The translations under genes and the position numbers were made by a program. Below, piece after piece: positions 54,505-63,260 of a DNA stretch of 64,000 nucleotides. Under the pieces are notes generated by a model that saw nothing but the letters and a program-made list of their open reading frames with translations, ran no database searches and was not told the DNA's origin. Position 1 is the first letter of the stretch. Every line of letters starts with the position of its first letter. This DNA comes from a virus, in the IMG/VR virus record IMGVR_UViG_3300031576_000014, positions 1-64,000 of that record; one strand, given 5' to 3'.

Positions 54505-57129
54505 CTAGAGGTTGAACCTCGTCGCGAGGTACTGCTCGACGAGCATCCGGTCCGAGTCGAGGAGCGCCTTGCTGTAGACGATCATCGCCGCGAGTTCGTG
54601 GTCGAGGATGTTCAGTCCGACACCCTCGCCCCCGAGGAAGAAGTCGGCCGTGATCGTTGCGGTGCCTGGCACGGCCGTCGTGTTGTCCGTGAGGACCTGC
54701 GCGGCACCGTCGAGCCACGACGCCTGCGTCGCGTGCGAACCGTCGAAGCGGTACGTCCAAACGTGCCCGTTCGTGTCCGGGATCGTGGCGCCCCCGTTCG
54801 CCGCCCAGGATGAGTCGCCTCCCGGGGGCGCGCCCGACGTTCGCGCCTCCTGGAACGAGGCGAAGCCCCCGTGCCGGGCGAAGCTGTAGTCGGCGACGCC
54901 CTGCACCTGTGAAAAGATCCGGCCGGCGACGCCAGACCGCTTGAGCACGACGAAGACCGTGCGCGGGCCGATCGCACCACCCGCCGCCGCCGTGATGCGC
55001 AGGACCGCGGACCCCGCGGCCAGGATCGTGATCGTCGGTTGCCCGCCCGCCCACGCCTGCACCGGGTTCAGGACGGGCTGTGAGCCGCCCCCCGGCACCG
55101 TCGCGTGCCGGAGGTTCCCGCTCTTGTCGTTGACCTGCGAGACGTCCGGCGAGAGGACGACGCTGTCCATCTCGAACCACGCCCAGAGGCCGGCGAGCTT
55201 CGCCGGCGTGAACGTCAGCTCGTCGTCGATGAACAGGCTGTAGCCGACCCCTCCCGCCTTCGCAGCGTCGAGCGACGCCGCGACCCTTTTGTAGAGCGTC
55301 GCTGCCGCCTGCGGGAACCCGTCGAAGAACGCGCTGAACGGCGACGCGTCGTACGCGCCGAGCGAGTAGCCGGGCGATCCCGCGGGCAGCCCTGCGTAGA
55401 AGAAGCCGAACTCGCCCGCGTCGCTGCGCGGGACGCCGACGAAGAAGAACGCGCGGAACTGCTCGTAGTCGAGCCAGACGTGGAAGCGCCGCGCCGCGAA
55501 GGACGGGCTGGGCGTGACCGACGTGATCCCGTCGAAGAACGCGCCCGTGTGCAGGCCGAGGATCTTCAGGCCGAGCGGAAGCGTGGAAGGGAACGTGCCC
55601 GCGCGCCTGATGAACGTCAGCGTCGTCGGGCCCGCACCGTCCTGCCTGCCGACCCAGCCGAGGGCGTAGAGGTTGTTCGCCGCGTCGATCACCTGCGCGG
55701 CCTCCTGGAAGGCGAACGCGCTCGGGCCGAAGGCGTGGACGACCGCGAACGTGTCGAAGTCGTAGGCGTCGTTGGCGCCTCCTCCGGGGACGAAGTGAGG
55801 GGGGCTCACGTCGCCGTCGAAGTAGAAGCCCGGGAAGTCGAGCGAGCCGACCTCGCGGAAGCTCCAGGGGAGCGTGCCGAGCGCGCGGTTCAGGGCTCTC
55901 CGTATCGCGTTCGGCGAGACCACGTCGGCGATCTGCGCGACCCGCTTCCTGTAGGAGTCGTCCGTCTCGCCAGAAGACCGGTCGATCGCCCTCTCCGCCC
56001 CTGCTTCGTCGAGCATCGGCGACTTCCCCCCGGCAGGGCTCGCCGCGTTCGTGCAAGAGAGGTCCCAGTCGTCGACCCAGTCGAGGATCCTCCAGGTCGC
56101 CGCGGCGACCTCGCTCGAGAAGGTCTCCGAGAAAGAGACGCGGGAGACCGTCAGGGTCGCGCCGCTCGCGGCCCCCGTGACCGTGTTGCCGACCCCGAAC
56201 GGGGGCGCGAGGCTCCCGTCGAGGAAGATGAACGTCAACTTCTTCGTCCCGGCCGCCGTGCGCGTGCCGAGCGCCGTCCCCTCGACGATGGTGGTCGGCC
56301 CGTTCTTGACGATCACCTTCTCCCCGACCGCGAACGCGCCCGCGAAGACCGTCGCCTCGACGGAGACGTCGGGCTCGAGGAGAACGGCGCTGCCGACCGG
56401 GGGCAGGCCAGAGGGCTGCGGCGCGAAGAACGCGTCGACGCGGCCGACCTTGCCCGCGTTCGCCCCCGCCGTGAAGAGCAACGCCTGCCCAACGTGCTCC
56501 GGGATGAACATGTCCGTCTTGTTCGGTGCCGTGACCTTGATCTGCGCGGCAGGCACAGACCCGAGCGGCGCCGGGTAGGTCGCAACGACGGTCGCCGTGT
56601 CGTTCGTGAAGTTCGCGCCCGGCTTCTCGACCTCGACGATCGTCCCCGGCATCGGGTTGTCGTACCCGCGCCCCGGCCTGGCCGCCTCGCCCGGAACGGT
56701 GAACGGCCCCGCATCCCCCGGGTGAAAGACGAGGTCCTCCTTGAGCACGTAGCGCCGCCCCGTGACGACCCGCTCGCCTCCCTGCGGGCCCCAGTCCGTC
56801 TGCACCTCGTCGGCGAAGACCTGGCCCGCCCGGAGCCTTAGGGGGCGCTCCAGGAGCTTCGAACGCGCGATCGAGAGGACGACCTGGCTCTTCGCCTCGC
56901 CCGCCGCCGGCGCCGCCGTCTGACCGCTCCACGGCTGGACGTACAGCTCCTGCGTCGTCTCGTCGATCGCGCGCGAGACGCGCGCGAAGGTCGCCCACAT
57001 CTGCCCGTGGGCCTCGAGCCCTTCCCCGTCGCCGGCCGCGAGGAAAGGGTCGCGGTAAGACGGGTCGAGCGCGGCCGACCAGATCGCCTGGAAATCCTCC
57101 GCCGTCAGGGGCCCGGTCTTCAGCGGCAT
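54505..57129 (-). CDS. Large baseplate protein with LamG-like C-terminus
   Basis: 874 aa. N-terminal third resembles baseplate proteins; the last 230 residues (LAGLWAWFEMDSVVLS, then VSQVNDKSGNLRHAT and WTYRFDGSHATQASW) follow the concanavalin A/LamG pattern that binds carbohydrates. ATG 57129 has a strong GGAGGAGGA, and palindrome copy 9 lies 13 nt upstream. Likely host-contact module of the tail. Confidence 0.7.
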   Translation of the reverse strand: MPLKTGPLTAEDFQAIWSAALDPSYRDPFLAAGDGEGLEAHGQMWATFARVSRAIDETTQELYVQPWSGQTAAPAAGEAKSQVVLSIARSKLLERPLRLRAGQVFADEVQTDWGPQGGERVVTGRRYVLKEDLVFHPGDAGPFTVPGEAARPGRGYDNPMPGTIVEVEKPGANFTNDTATVVATYPAPLGSVPAAQIKVTAPNKTDMFIPEHVGQALLFTAGANAGKVGRVDAFFAPQPSGLPPVGSAVLLEPDVSVEATVFAGAFAVGEKVIVKNGPTTIVEGTALGTRTAAGTKKLTFIFLDGSLAPPFGVGNTVTGAASGATLTVSRVSFSETFSSEVAAATWRILDWVDDWDLSCTNAASPAGGKSPMLDEAGAERAIDRSSGETDDSYRKRVAQIADVVSPNAIRRALNRALGTLPWSFREVGSLDFPGFYFDGDVSPPHFVPGGGANDAYDFDTFAVVHAFGPSAFAFQEAAQVIDAANNLYALGWVGRQDGAGPTTLTFIRRAGTFPSTLPLGLKILGLHTGAFFDGITSVTPSPSFAARRFHVWLDYEQFRAFFFVGVPRSDAGEFGFFYAGLPAGSPGYSLGAYDASPFSAFFDGFPQAAATLYKRVAASLDAAKAGGVGYSLFIDDELTFTPAKLAGLWAWFEMDSVVLSPDVSQVNDKSGNLRHATVPGGGSQPVLNPVQAWAGGQPTITILAAGSAVLRITAAAGGAIGPRTVFVVLKRSGVAGRIFSQVQGVADYSFARHGGFASFQEARTSGAPPGGDSSWAANGGATIPDTNGHVWTYRFDGSHATQASWLDGAAQVLTDNTTAVPGTATITADFFLGGEGVGLNILDHELAAMIVYSKALLDSDRMLVEQYLATRFNL

Positions 57130-57287
57130 GGCGATCCTCCTCCCCACGTAAACCGCGGTTTACGTGGGGGAGCCGTGCCGCTGGCCCCGGGATCCTGCCG
57201 GAACAGGACGAAGACCGTGCAGCCGCCTACCGCGTACTCGGCAACCAGCTGGCCGCCCACGTCGCGCACGCGCACCGCCGCGAGCAT
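57120..57287 (-). CDS. Small protein ending in palindrome-coded tail (55 aa)
   Basis: Shares a base with the baseplate J stop (TGATG). MLAAVRVRDVGGQLVAEYAVGG is a beta hairpin, and the palindrome encodes RKPRFTW near the C-terminus. Overlaps the next gene by 10 nt. Function unknown. Confidence 0.55.
   Translation of the reverse strand: MLAAVRVRDVGGQLVAEYAVGGCTVFVLFRQDPGASGTAPPRKPRFTWGGGSPCR
57142..57169. repeat. Palindrome copy 9 (28 bp perfect)
   Basis: Core 57145-57166 extended three bases each side (CCC/GGG). Lies inside the end of the 55-aa gene and 13 nt upstream of the Shine-Dalgarno of the next gene, so an RNA hairpin here could affect its translation. Confidence 0.95.
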
Positions 57288-58411
57288 CAGGACACCGTTT
57301 GCACGAGTTCGGGCAGCGTGCGGAGCGTCTGCCCGACGTCGGGCACGAGGTCGCCCGTCGGCGCGACGATCGTGCCCTCCGGCGTCAAGAGCCCGTCTTC
57401 CGAGAAGCGGCGCAGCACAGCGCCGAGGTCGAGGCGGTTCAGGCGTCCGTTGACGGGCAGCGAGTTGACGAACGCGACGATCGCCGCGCGGACCTGGTCG
57501 GTCAGCGACGCCGTGTCGACGTTCGCGCGGAAGGTCAACTTCAGCGTGATCGTCACGAGCAACGGCAGGCTGGTGAAGATGATGACCGCGATCCCGGCCG
57601 CCCTGAAGTCGTCGAGCGCCGTCTGCACCCTCTGCGCGAGCGCGCGGGAGGCGAGACCGGACGAATCCGCGACGTAGAGCTGCACGACGCGCGCGGGCAG
57701 CCCGCCCGCGATCGGCGTGACGACCTCGATCGCGCGCGCGGAGACGATGCCCGGCACCGTGGTGGCGCCGAACTCGATCGCCCCGAGCACGCCCCTCCTC
57801 GCCGTCCGCCAGAAGTCGCGGACGCGGGCCTTGAACACGTCGTCGTTCTCCGCGTCCTCGCCGCCCGCCGCGGGCTCCTCGTCGTTCGTGCACTGGAGCG
57901 TCTTGTCGAAGAGCGCGCCCGGGTCAGCGAAGCGCTTGATCGCCCCGAGCCCGACCTGCGTCGCCTTCCCGGCCTGCACCGCGCGCACGTCCGCCCGCGA
58001 CGTCTTGTCGCCGGCACCGAAGTTCGCCGTCGTGATCGTGACGTACTCGACCCCCGTGTCCGTGACCGTCCGCGTGCCTACCGGGACAGAGCCGGCGCCG
58101 GCGGCCGTCGTCGCACGCGTGACCGAGACGGTTGTCAGGGCGGCGCTCGCGCCTTTGCGCGTGAGCGTGTAGCGGTCGTACGCGAAGCGGTCGAGGTCGT
58201 CGCCCTCGCTCCCGTCGAGCAGGTGCGCCGCCGTGCGGAAACCGAGCTGCTTGATGCACGCGTCCGCCATGACGGACGCGACCCCGACGATGATGTTTGC
58301 GTCTGAGCCCTCGACGTCGACCATCGCCGGGTCGATCTTGGTCGACCGCTGGACCACGTAGTCCCTGCCTATCGCGTAAAGATCAAGCCTCGATGGCAGA
58401 TCCGGGGGCAT
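57287..58411 (-). CDS. Baseplate J-like protein
   Basis: 374 aa. LDRFAYDRYTLTRKGAS and a mid-protein ARVRDFWRTARRGVLGAIEFGATTVPGIVSA with the conserved PGV-type turn, followed by a C-terminal helical region, match the baseplate J (gp47/Mu gp47-like) family, the outer wedge of contractile tails. ATG 58411 has no strong Shine-Dalgarno. It supports myovirus morphology. Confidence 0.8.
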   Translation of the reverse strand: MPPDLPSRLDLYAIGRDYVVQRSTKIDPAMVDVEGSDANIIVGVASVMADACIKQLGFRTAAHLLDGSEGDDLDRFAYDRYTLTRKGASAALTTVSVTRATTAAGAGSVPVGTRTVTDTGVEYVTITTANFGAGDKTSRADVRAVQAGKATQVGLGAIKRFADPGALFDKTLQCTNDEEPAAGGEDAENDDVFKARVRDFWRTARRGVLGAIEFGATTVPGIVSARAIEVVTPIAGGLPARVVQLYVADSSGLASRALAQRVQTALDDFRAAGIAVIIFTSLPLLVTITLKLTFRANVDTASLTDQVRAAIVAFVNSLPVNGRLNRLDLGAVLRRFSEDGLLTPEGTIVAPTGDLVPDVGQTLRTLPELVQTVS

Positions 58412-58464
58412 GCCGTCGATGTTCGCGCGACGACCACGCGCGCACAAGCGGCAAGCAAAGACGC

Positions 58465-59619
58465 ATGGGAGAGAACGAAATCAAGGTTCTGGCTGCATAT
58501 GAAGAGTTCGGCGATGGGCGCCCTGTTCGCGAGCTTCTCGCCGAGTACGCCGAGCGCATCTACCAGATCGAAAAGAACATCGAGGCCGCTCCGGACGACA
58601 TCGTCGAGGGCACCGTCGCAGAACGGCTTGCGCACGTCGAAGACGCCGTCGCGCAGTGGCAGCGAGAGAAAAATTCGTCTTTCGTCGTCCTGCCGAAGTC
58701 GCCGCTCTCACCGCTCGTCGATGCAATCAAGGCGAGCCCGCCGACCGGCAACATCGATTGGCCCGCGCACGCGAAGGCTGTTAGCGCTTCGACGGCGACT
58801 TCGACGGCGACGCGTGCAGCTCGGGCTGGAGCCGCCGCGATGAAAAAGGAAGTCCTTGACCACGGATACTTGCAGCTCGTCGAAACGTGGGGCTCCGACG
58901 AGCGCATCATCGAGGCCGCGCGCATGTCGACGCAGAAGGGCTTCCAGGGGTGGGGGCATCCCGATGGGGCGTGCCAGAACTGTCACGGACAGGGGGAAAC
59001 GCCTCGGCATGGCGTCTGCTCGCGCTGCGGCGGGACGAAGGTCCAGAAGGCCGGCGACGAGAAGCTCCTTAAGTTCCTCTGGGAGAACGCGCACCATACG
59101 CCCTTCGAGATGACGGGGATGACCATCGAAGTGCAGGCCCCGATCTTCGTCTTCCGCGAGTGGCACCGCCACCGCGTGCCCTTCGGGTACAACGAGATGA
59201 GCGCCCGCTACGCACCGCTCCCGGACGTGAACTACATCCCGACCGTTGAGCGACTCATGATGCAGGGAGGCAGAAACAAGCAGGCCCAGGGGACCGGCGT
59301 TGCGCTCACTGAGGACCAGGCGCAGACCTTCCGCGCGATGCTCTTCGCCTCGTACAAGGATCTGGAGTTCCAGTACCAGAGCGCGCTGGATGCCGGGGTC
59401 CCCAAGGAACTTGCCAGGATCATCCTCCCCGTCGGGCGCTACAGCCGGATGATGGCGACGGGGAACCTCCGCGGGTGGCTTGCGTTTTTGAAACTGCGCC
59501 AAGCACCGAACGCGCAATACGAAATTCGCGTCTACGCCGAAGCCGTTCACGACATGCTCGCGGAGAGGTTCCCCCGCACGCTCGCGCTCTTCGACGAAGG
59601 TACTTCCAAGACGCTCTAG
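58465..59619 (+). CDS. thyX: Flavin-dependent thymidylate synthase with extension and Zn insert
   Basis: 384 aa, one of two plus-strand genes. ThyX core from about residue 128: WGSDERIIEAARMSTQKGF, FEMTGMTIEVQAPIFVFREW, then RHRVPFGYNEMSARY and GRYSRMMATGNLRGW. The signature has eight residues between RHR and Ser where the family usually has seven. An unusual CQNCHGQGE ... CSRCGG insert (about 171-192) follows. The first 125 residues are a helical extension. Makes dTMP from dUMP; the stop overlaps the opposite gene's stop. Confidence 0.9.
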   Translation: MGENEIKVLAAYEEFGDGRPVRELLAEYAERIYQIEKNIEAAPDDIVEGTVAERLAHVEDAVAQWQREKNSSFVVLPKSPLSPLVDAIKASPPTGNIDWPAHAKAVSASTATSTATRAARAGAAAMKKEVLDHGYLQLVETWGSDERIIEAARMSTQKGFQGWGHPDGACQNCHGQGETPRHGVCSRCGGTKVQKAGDEKLLKFLWENAHHTPFEMTGMTIEVQAPIFVFREWHRHRVPFGYNEMSARYAPLPDVNYIPTVERLMMQGGRNKQAQGTGVALTEDQAQTFRAMLFASYKDLEFQYQSALDAGVPKELARIILPVGRYSRMMATGNLRGWLAFLKLRQAPNAQYEIRVYAEAVHDMLAERFPRTLALFDEGTSKTL

Positions 59620-60497
59620 GCCGCCTGGGAGAGCGGAACAGGCACGTCGAAGCGCGTGGCCGCCCCGTCGCGCGTGCGCACGGCCACGATGAACCGGACA
59701 AGCTCCGGGTGCTGCTCGTCGAGGACTACGCGGACCCTCGCCTGCGCGACCTCCGGTTCGAGCCGGATCTGCGCCTCCGCGTCCGCCGTCACGCGCGCGA
59801 GCGTGCTCGCGAGCACGAGCTGCTTGCCGTACGTGGTCACGCCGACGCCGTAGCCGAGAAGGTGCGCGAAGCGGTTCTTGATCGTCAGGAGGCGCCGGAC
59901 GATGCGCTTCTTCAGGCCGTCGTCGCCCTCGTCGAACGCGTAGTCGCCGTCCGCCCCGACGGCGAACGTGCCGAGCGCAATCTGCCCAGCCTGGATCCCT
60001 ACCGGCTGTCCTCCTCCGGGGGCGTTCCCGATGTCGCGCGCGGGCCGGGGGTTGTTGAACTGCGGCGGTTGAACTTCCTTGAACGCCGCGTCGAACGCGC
60101 GGGCCGCCGACGCAAGCTGCTGCAAGAGGTCCGCCGAGTAGACGTTCGAGACGGCCGCCGTGTACCGGGTCGGCCAGGCGCTCATCGGACGGTCGAGCAC
60201 GAGGTCGACGAACCGCCCGACGTCGTTCGAGGGAAGCTCCTCGATGGTCGGAAGCTCAACGGCGACGACGGAGACGGCCCGCACGGCTTCCCCGTCGAGT
60301 CCGACCCCGCCCATGACGGGGACCACCGTGTACTTCGACGGATCGCTCGCGTCCCTCGGGTCGAGCAGCCCGGAGAAGAAGACCGTCTTCCCAAACGCGA
60401 GGCGCACGACGTTCTCGTCGAGCGCGAGCGCGTCGTCGAGCGCGAGCGCGCCCGAAGGGGTGGCGCCCCACGAGAGGAAGTCCCAGGGACCGCTCAC
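59616..60497 (-). CDS. Baseplate wedge protein (gp25/W-like)
   Basis: 293 aa. C-terminal half, IKNRFAHLLGYGVGVTTYGKQLVLASTLARVTADAEAQIRLEPEVAQARV, matches the gp25/GPW family pattern of baseplate wedge proteins; the N-terminal 170 residues are extra. Starts with a 4-nt overlap. Convergent with thyX. Confidence 0.72.
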   Translation of the reverse strand: MSGPWDFLSWGATPSGALALDDALALDENVVRLAFGKTVFFSGLLDPRDASDPSKYTVVPVMGGVGLDGEAVRAVSVVAVELPTIEELPSNDVGRFVDLVLDRPMSAWPTRYTAAVSNVYSADLLQQLASAARAFDAAFKEVQPPQFNNPRPARDIGNAPGGGQPVGIQAGQIALGTFAVGADGDYAFDEGDDGLKKRIVRRLLTIKNRFAHLLGYGVGVTTYGKQLVLASTLARVTADAEAQIRLEPEVAQARVRVVLDEQHPELVRFIVAVRTRDGAATRFDVPVPLSQAA

Positions 60498-60766
60498 GTG
60501 TCCTTCAGGTCAGGGTCGGGGTCCGTGCGGCTGACACGGCCCCCTCCGTAGGAGAGCCCGGCAGAGACGTCGATCGGCTTCGACGGATCGCATGAGAGGG
60601 CGAAGGAGAAGCTCGGGATCGGGAGCTTGGGCGGGAAGGCGATTGCCGGCAGGAGGAACTTCAGGGAGAACTTCGGAAGCTGGATCGAGAAACCGCAAAG
60701 CTGCGCGTTGACCGTCGGCGTCGCGAAGTCCGCCCCGCCGAACCCCCCAGGAAGAGCCTGCGTCAT
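60494..60766 (-). CDS. Small tail structural protein (90 aa)
   Basis: Pro/Phe-rich, with repeated short hydrophobic units (LPKFSLKFLLPAIAFPPKLPIP) as in tail completion or spike-associated proteins; acidic tail ending DPDPDLKDT. Overlaps its neighbour by 4 nt. The 56 bp before the next gene (60767-60822) hold nothing recognisable. Confidence 0.6.
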   Translation of the reverse strand: MTQALPGGFGGADFATPTVNAQLCGFSIQLPKFSLKFLLPAIAFPPKLPIPSFSFALSCDPSKPIDVSAGLSYGGGRVSRTDPDPDLKDT

Positions 60767-60822
60767 GCCTCAAGGCTAACGCACCGCCGCGCAGGGGTCG
60801 ACCGCGACAGGCGTCCGCTTCA

Positions 60823-61128
60823 TCAGTAGATCCTGATCCCGAGCCGTCCGATCGCCTCGTCCTCGCGAACGCCGAAGAGCGTGTTCACCTCGAGCCGGAT
60901 GGTCCCTACGTGTGCCTTGCATTTGAGGCACCCAGCATCGGCTTCCCACGCTCGGTCATCTTTGCTCGGCCGCCGGCCTGAGCCGGCGATGGCGAACGGC
61001 TTGTCACCGCAGTAGGGGCAGGCCGCGTCGACGACTACTGCGTGGTCCGCCTCATGGAACGGTTTCTCGCACCGTTGCCGTGCGCTCCCGTCCTTCGGCA
61101 ACAAATAGATCTTCTCTCGGTGCGTCAT
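60823..61128 (-). CDS. Zinc-ribbon protein (101 aa)
   Basis: CPYCGDKP and CLKCKAH pairs, about 32 apart, form a zinc ribbon in an otherwise beta-rich protein. ATG has AAAAGGAAG upstream. Unusual among tail genes; function unknown. Confidence 0.7.
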   Translation of the reverse strand: MTHREKIYLLPKDGSARQRCEKPFHEADHAVVVDAACPYCGDKPFAIAGSGRRPSKDDRAWEADAGCLKCKAHVGTIRLEVNTLFGVREDEAIGRLGIRIY

Positions 61129-61550
61129 GTTGTCTTCCTTTTCCGGCTTGTCGGGATGCTCGCGAGCTTCGCTTTCAGCGTCGCGTTTTCGAGGAGCAGA
61201 GCTTCGTTCGTGCGCAGGAAATGCGCTCTTGCCTCGCCGGCTTTCTCCAGCTCGTCTTTCAACGTGTCGAGCTTCGTATGCAGCTCATCGTACTCTTTGC
61301 AGAGCTTCGACTTTTCCTCTTCACACTCCCCGCGCGCTTCATTGAGTTTCTCTTCCCAGCCATCGCCTTCGTCGGCCAGCTCTTGGATCGCGCTGAAGAT
61401 CTCGTCCGTGGTTTCGCAGTCGATTCCCTCGCGTCCGCTAAGGTCGGCGCGGATCTCGTGGAGAAGCTCCAGGGCCGCGTGCAGCCGATCGCGCAAGTCT
61501 TCCTCGCGTGTGTCTTTGACGTCGCACCATGCTTGCGTGTACGCGCTCAT
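61125..61550 (-). CDS. Coiled-coil protein (141 aa)
   Basis: ATG overlaps the upstream stop (ATGA). Long acidic and basic heptads (EEDLRDRLHAALELLHEIRA; KLDTLKDELEKAGEARAHF) indicate an extended coiled coil, ending basic. Possible oligomeric or scaffold role; function unknown. Confidence 0.68.
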   Translation of the reverse strand: MSAYTQAWCDVKDTREEDLRDRLHAALELLHEIRADLSGREGIDCETTDEIFSAIQELADEGDGWEEKLNEARGECEEEKSKLCKEYDELHTKLDTLKDELEKAGEARAHFLRTNEALLLENATLKAKLASIPTSRKRKTT

Positions 61551-61777
61551 GGCGCCACCTCGGGGAAAACAAATTCGACCGTCGTATCCGCGTCGCGGTA
61601 CGCAACGACTAGATACCCGTTGTGTCCGCGCGAAACCTGTACGAGGTGCCCGCGACAACCATCGGGGAAGAGTGCTCCGGTCCAAACCGCTCGACCGCGT
61701 GCGAGCCGAAACCCGATCGACCCTTTGGGCCAGCTATCAATACTGTCGATGACATCAATCACTTCGAACAGTTTCAT
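61547..61777 (-). CDS. Hypothetical protein (76 aa)
   Basis: ATG overlaps the upstream stop. Beta-rich (MKLFEVIDVIDSIDSWPKGS; GYLVVAYRDADTTVEFVFP), possibly an SH3-like small barrel. Function unknown. Confidence 0.65.
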   Translation of the reverse strand: MKLFEVIDVIDSIDSWPKGSIGFRLARGRAVWTGALFPDGCRGHLVQVSRGHNGYLVVAYRDADTTVEFVFPEVAP

Positions 61778-63045
61778 GACGCCCCCACGTATTCCCCGAT
61801 CGCCTTCGAATCGGTGTCCTCGACGACGACTTCCGCCGCGCAGCGGGAGAGGACAGTCTGCTTGCGCCCCTTGTACTCTTCGTGCTTCTTCACCGTCGCC
61901 TTGACCGAGTAGCGCTTGCCCACGTCGAGCCGCGCGCTCGTTGTCCCCCACTTCGCCGCGTTGCCGCCCGCGTCCTCGAAGAGGTGAAGGTGGAGCGTCC
62001 CGTACTCCCCGTCGAAGTCGAGCACCTTCATCAAGGTGAGCACGAAGACCTCGCGCTTGCCCACCGTGCCGAAGTGGTCGTTCGCGGCGCTGCCCGCAGC
62101 CTTGCGCCGGACCGCGTCGCGGCCCATCGCGCGCTCGTACGCGTTGACGAGGGAGACCGCGTAGCCGTAGTGGCGCGGACCCACGAACCCGGCCCGCGCG
62201 ATCGCGCAGACGTTGTGCTCGAAGTCGCTCGCCGGCACGATCGCGGCGAAGTGCTCCGCGATCTGCGTCGCCTTCGCGATCTCCTCCGGGGTCGCCTGGG
62301 ACGGCATCGGGAAGAGACGATCGTACGGACCGCAGACCATCCGCTGGACCGTGTCCGCGGTGAAGGGCGGCTTGCCCGACGACTTCGGGACGTAGCCGTT
62401 CTCCCCAACCTCGCGCACGGCGTACGCGAGCACCGCGACGAGACCATGGACGTTCTCGCCCCCTCCGCCGAACCCGAACCCGTCCTCGTCGCCGCCTCCG
62501 CGGAGAAGCTCAGCGACGAACATCGCCGCCTCCGCGATCTTCTCCGGCGACGCGCGCCCGAGGAAGTCCCGCACGCACTGGCGGCCCACCTGGATCGTCC
62601 GGCCGTCCTCGTGCACGAGCACGAACGTGTCCTTGCGGTGGCGGGCAAGCTTGCAGTGCTCGCAGCGCGGCTTCGCCGTCCGGTACTCCTCCGGCAGGTC
62701 CGTCCCGGAGATGCTCCGGACGAGGTTGACGCCGTCCGCCAGGGGTTCGAGCGTCGCCGCGAACGTCCACCCGTCGAACTTGGGCGACTCGCCGAAGACC
62801 GTCACCTCGACGTACTCTGCCGCGCGGGTGTGCGGCTCGTGCCCCGACGTCCCGGAGAACTCGCACGTGGGAAGCGTGTCGGACTTCCTGCCGCACCCGC
62901 ACGAGAATTGAACGCCGGCCGCGCCCTTCCGGTAGCCGACCACCCCGCACGCGAGCTTCGCGGCCTTGCGCGTCAGGGACGCCATCTTCTTCTCGAACGC
63001 GTGAAGGTTGGAGGGGGCGATGCGGAACGTGGCTTCGGTGGGCAT
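61774..63045 (-). CDS. Large hypothetical protein, first gene after cassette III
   Basis: 423 aa. Early FEKKMASLTRKAAKLAC, then possible zinc ligands in CEHCKLARHRKDTFVLVHEDGRTIQVGRQC and a Gly/Glu-rich loop (GFGFGGGGENVH), then a long alpha/beta region. This arrangement occurs in conserved hypothetical phage and plasmid proteins. It opens the operon after operator cassette III, with AAAGGG before the ATG. Confidence 0.72.
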   Translation of the reverse strand: MPTEATFRIAPSNLHAFEKKMASLTRKAAKLACGVVGYRKGAAGVQFSCGCGRKSDTLPTCEFSGTSGHEPHTRAAEYVEVTVFGESPKFDGWTFAATLEPLADGVNLVRSISGTDLPEEYRTAKPRCEHCKLARHRKDTFVLVHEDGRTIQVGRQCVRDFLGRASPEKIAEAAMFVAELLRGGGDEDGFGFGGGGENVHGLVAVLAYAVREVGENGYVPKSSGKPPFTADTVQRMVCGPYDRLFPMPSQATPEEIAKATQIAEHFAAIVPASDFEHNVCAIARAGFVGPRHYGYAVSLVNAYERAMGRDAVRRKAAGSAANDHFGTVGKREVFVLTLMKVLDFDGEYGTLHLHLFEDAGGNAAKWGTTSARLDVGKRYSVKATVKKHEEYKGRKQTVLSRCAAEVVVEDTDSKAIGEYVGAS

Positions 63046-63062
63046 GGCTACCCTTTATGCTA

Positions 63063-63188
63063 ATGCTATGCCAAGTATGTCAGAGCATCTATCAGGGACT
63101 CGCCGGACGGTAGCTATGACATGCATGTCATAGCACTTAGACGAAGGCTTGTTTCGTCGGCCTTTTTGCTATGACATCCGTGTCAAAG
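63063..63188 (-). promoter_or_regulatory. Three-operator cassette III
   Basis: Inverted repeats at 63063-63088 (degenerate), 63113-63134 (GCTATGACA / TGTCATAGC around TGCA, perfect) and 63167-63188 (one mismatch, spacer TCCG). Same order as cassettes I and II. The first site lies 18 bp from the ATG at 63045. The region to 63260 has no further gene. Confidence 0.8.
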
Positions 63189-63260
63189 CTATGATGTCTT
63201 TGCATGCTCTCTTGAAGGTGCGCACAACCTTGCCGCGTAAAGATTGCGCTTTTCACGCTC

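Noticed and set aside
1061-57166. Repeated palindromes as a CRISPR array
   Set aside because: Copies are kilobases apart with no regular spacers and no cas genes.
1061-57166. Palindromes as ordinary rho-independent terminators
   Set aside because: Stems are strong, but no T run follows the hairpins on the leftward strand, one copy is in coding sequence, and symmetry extends beyond a simple stem, so a DNA-binding site is at least as likely.
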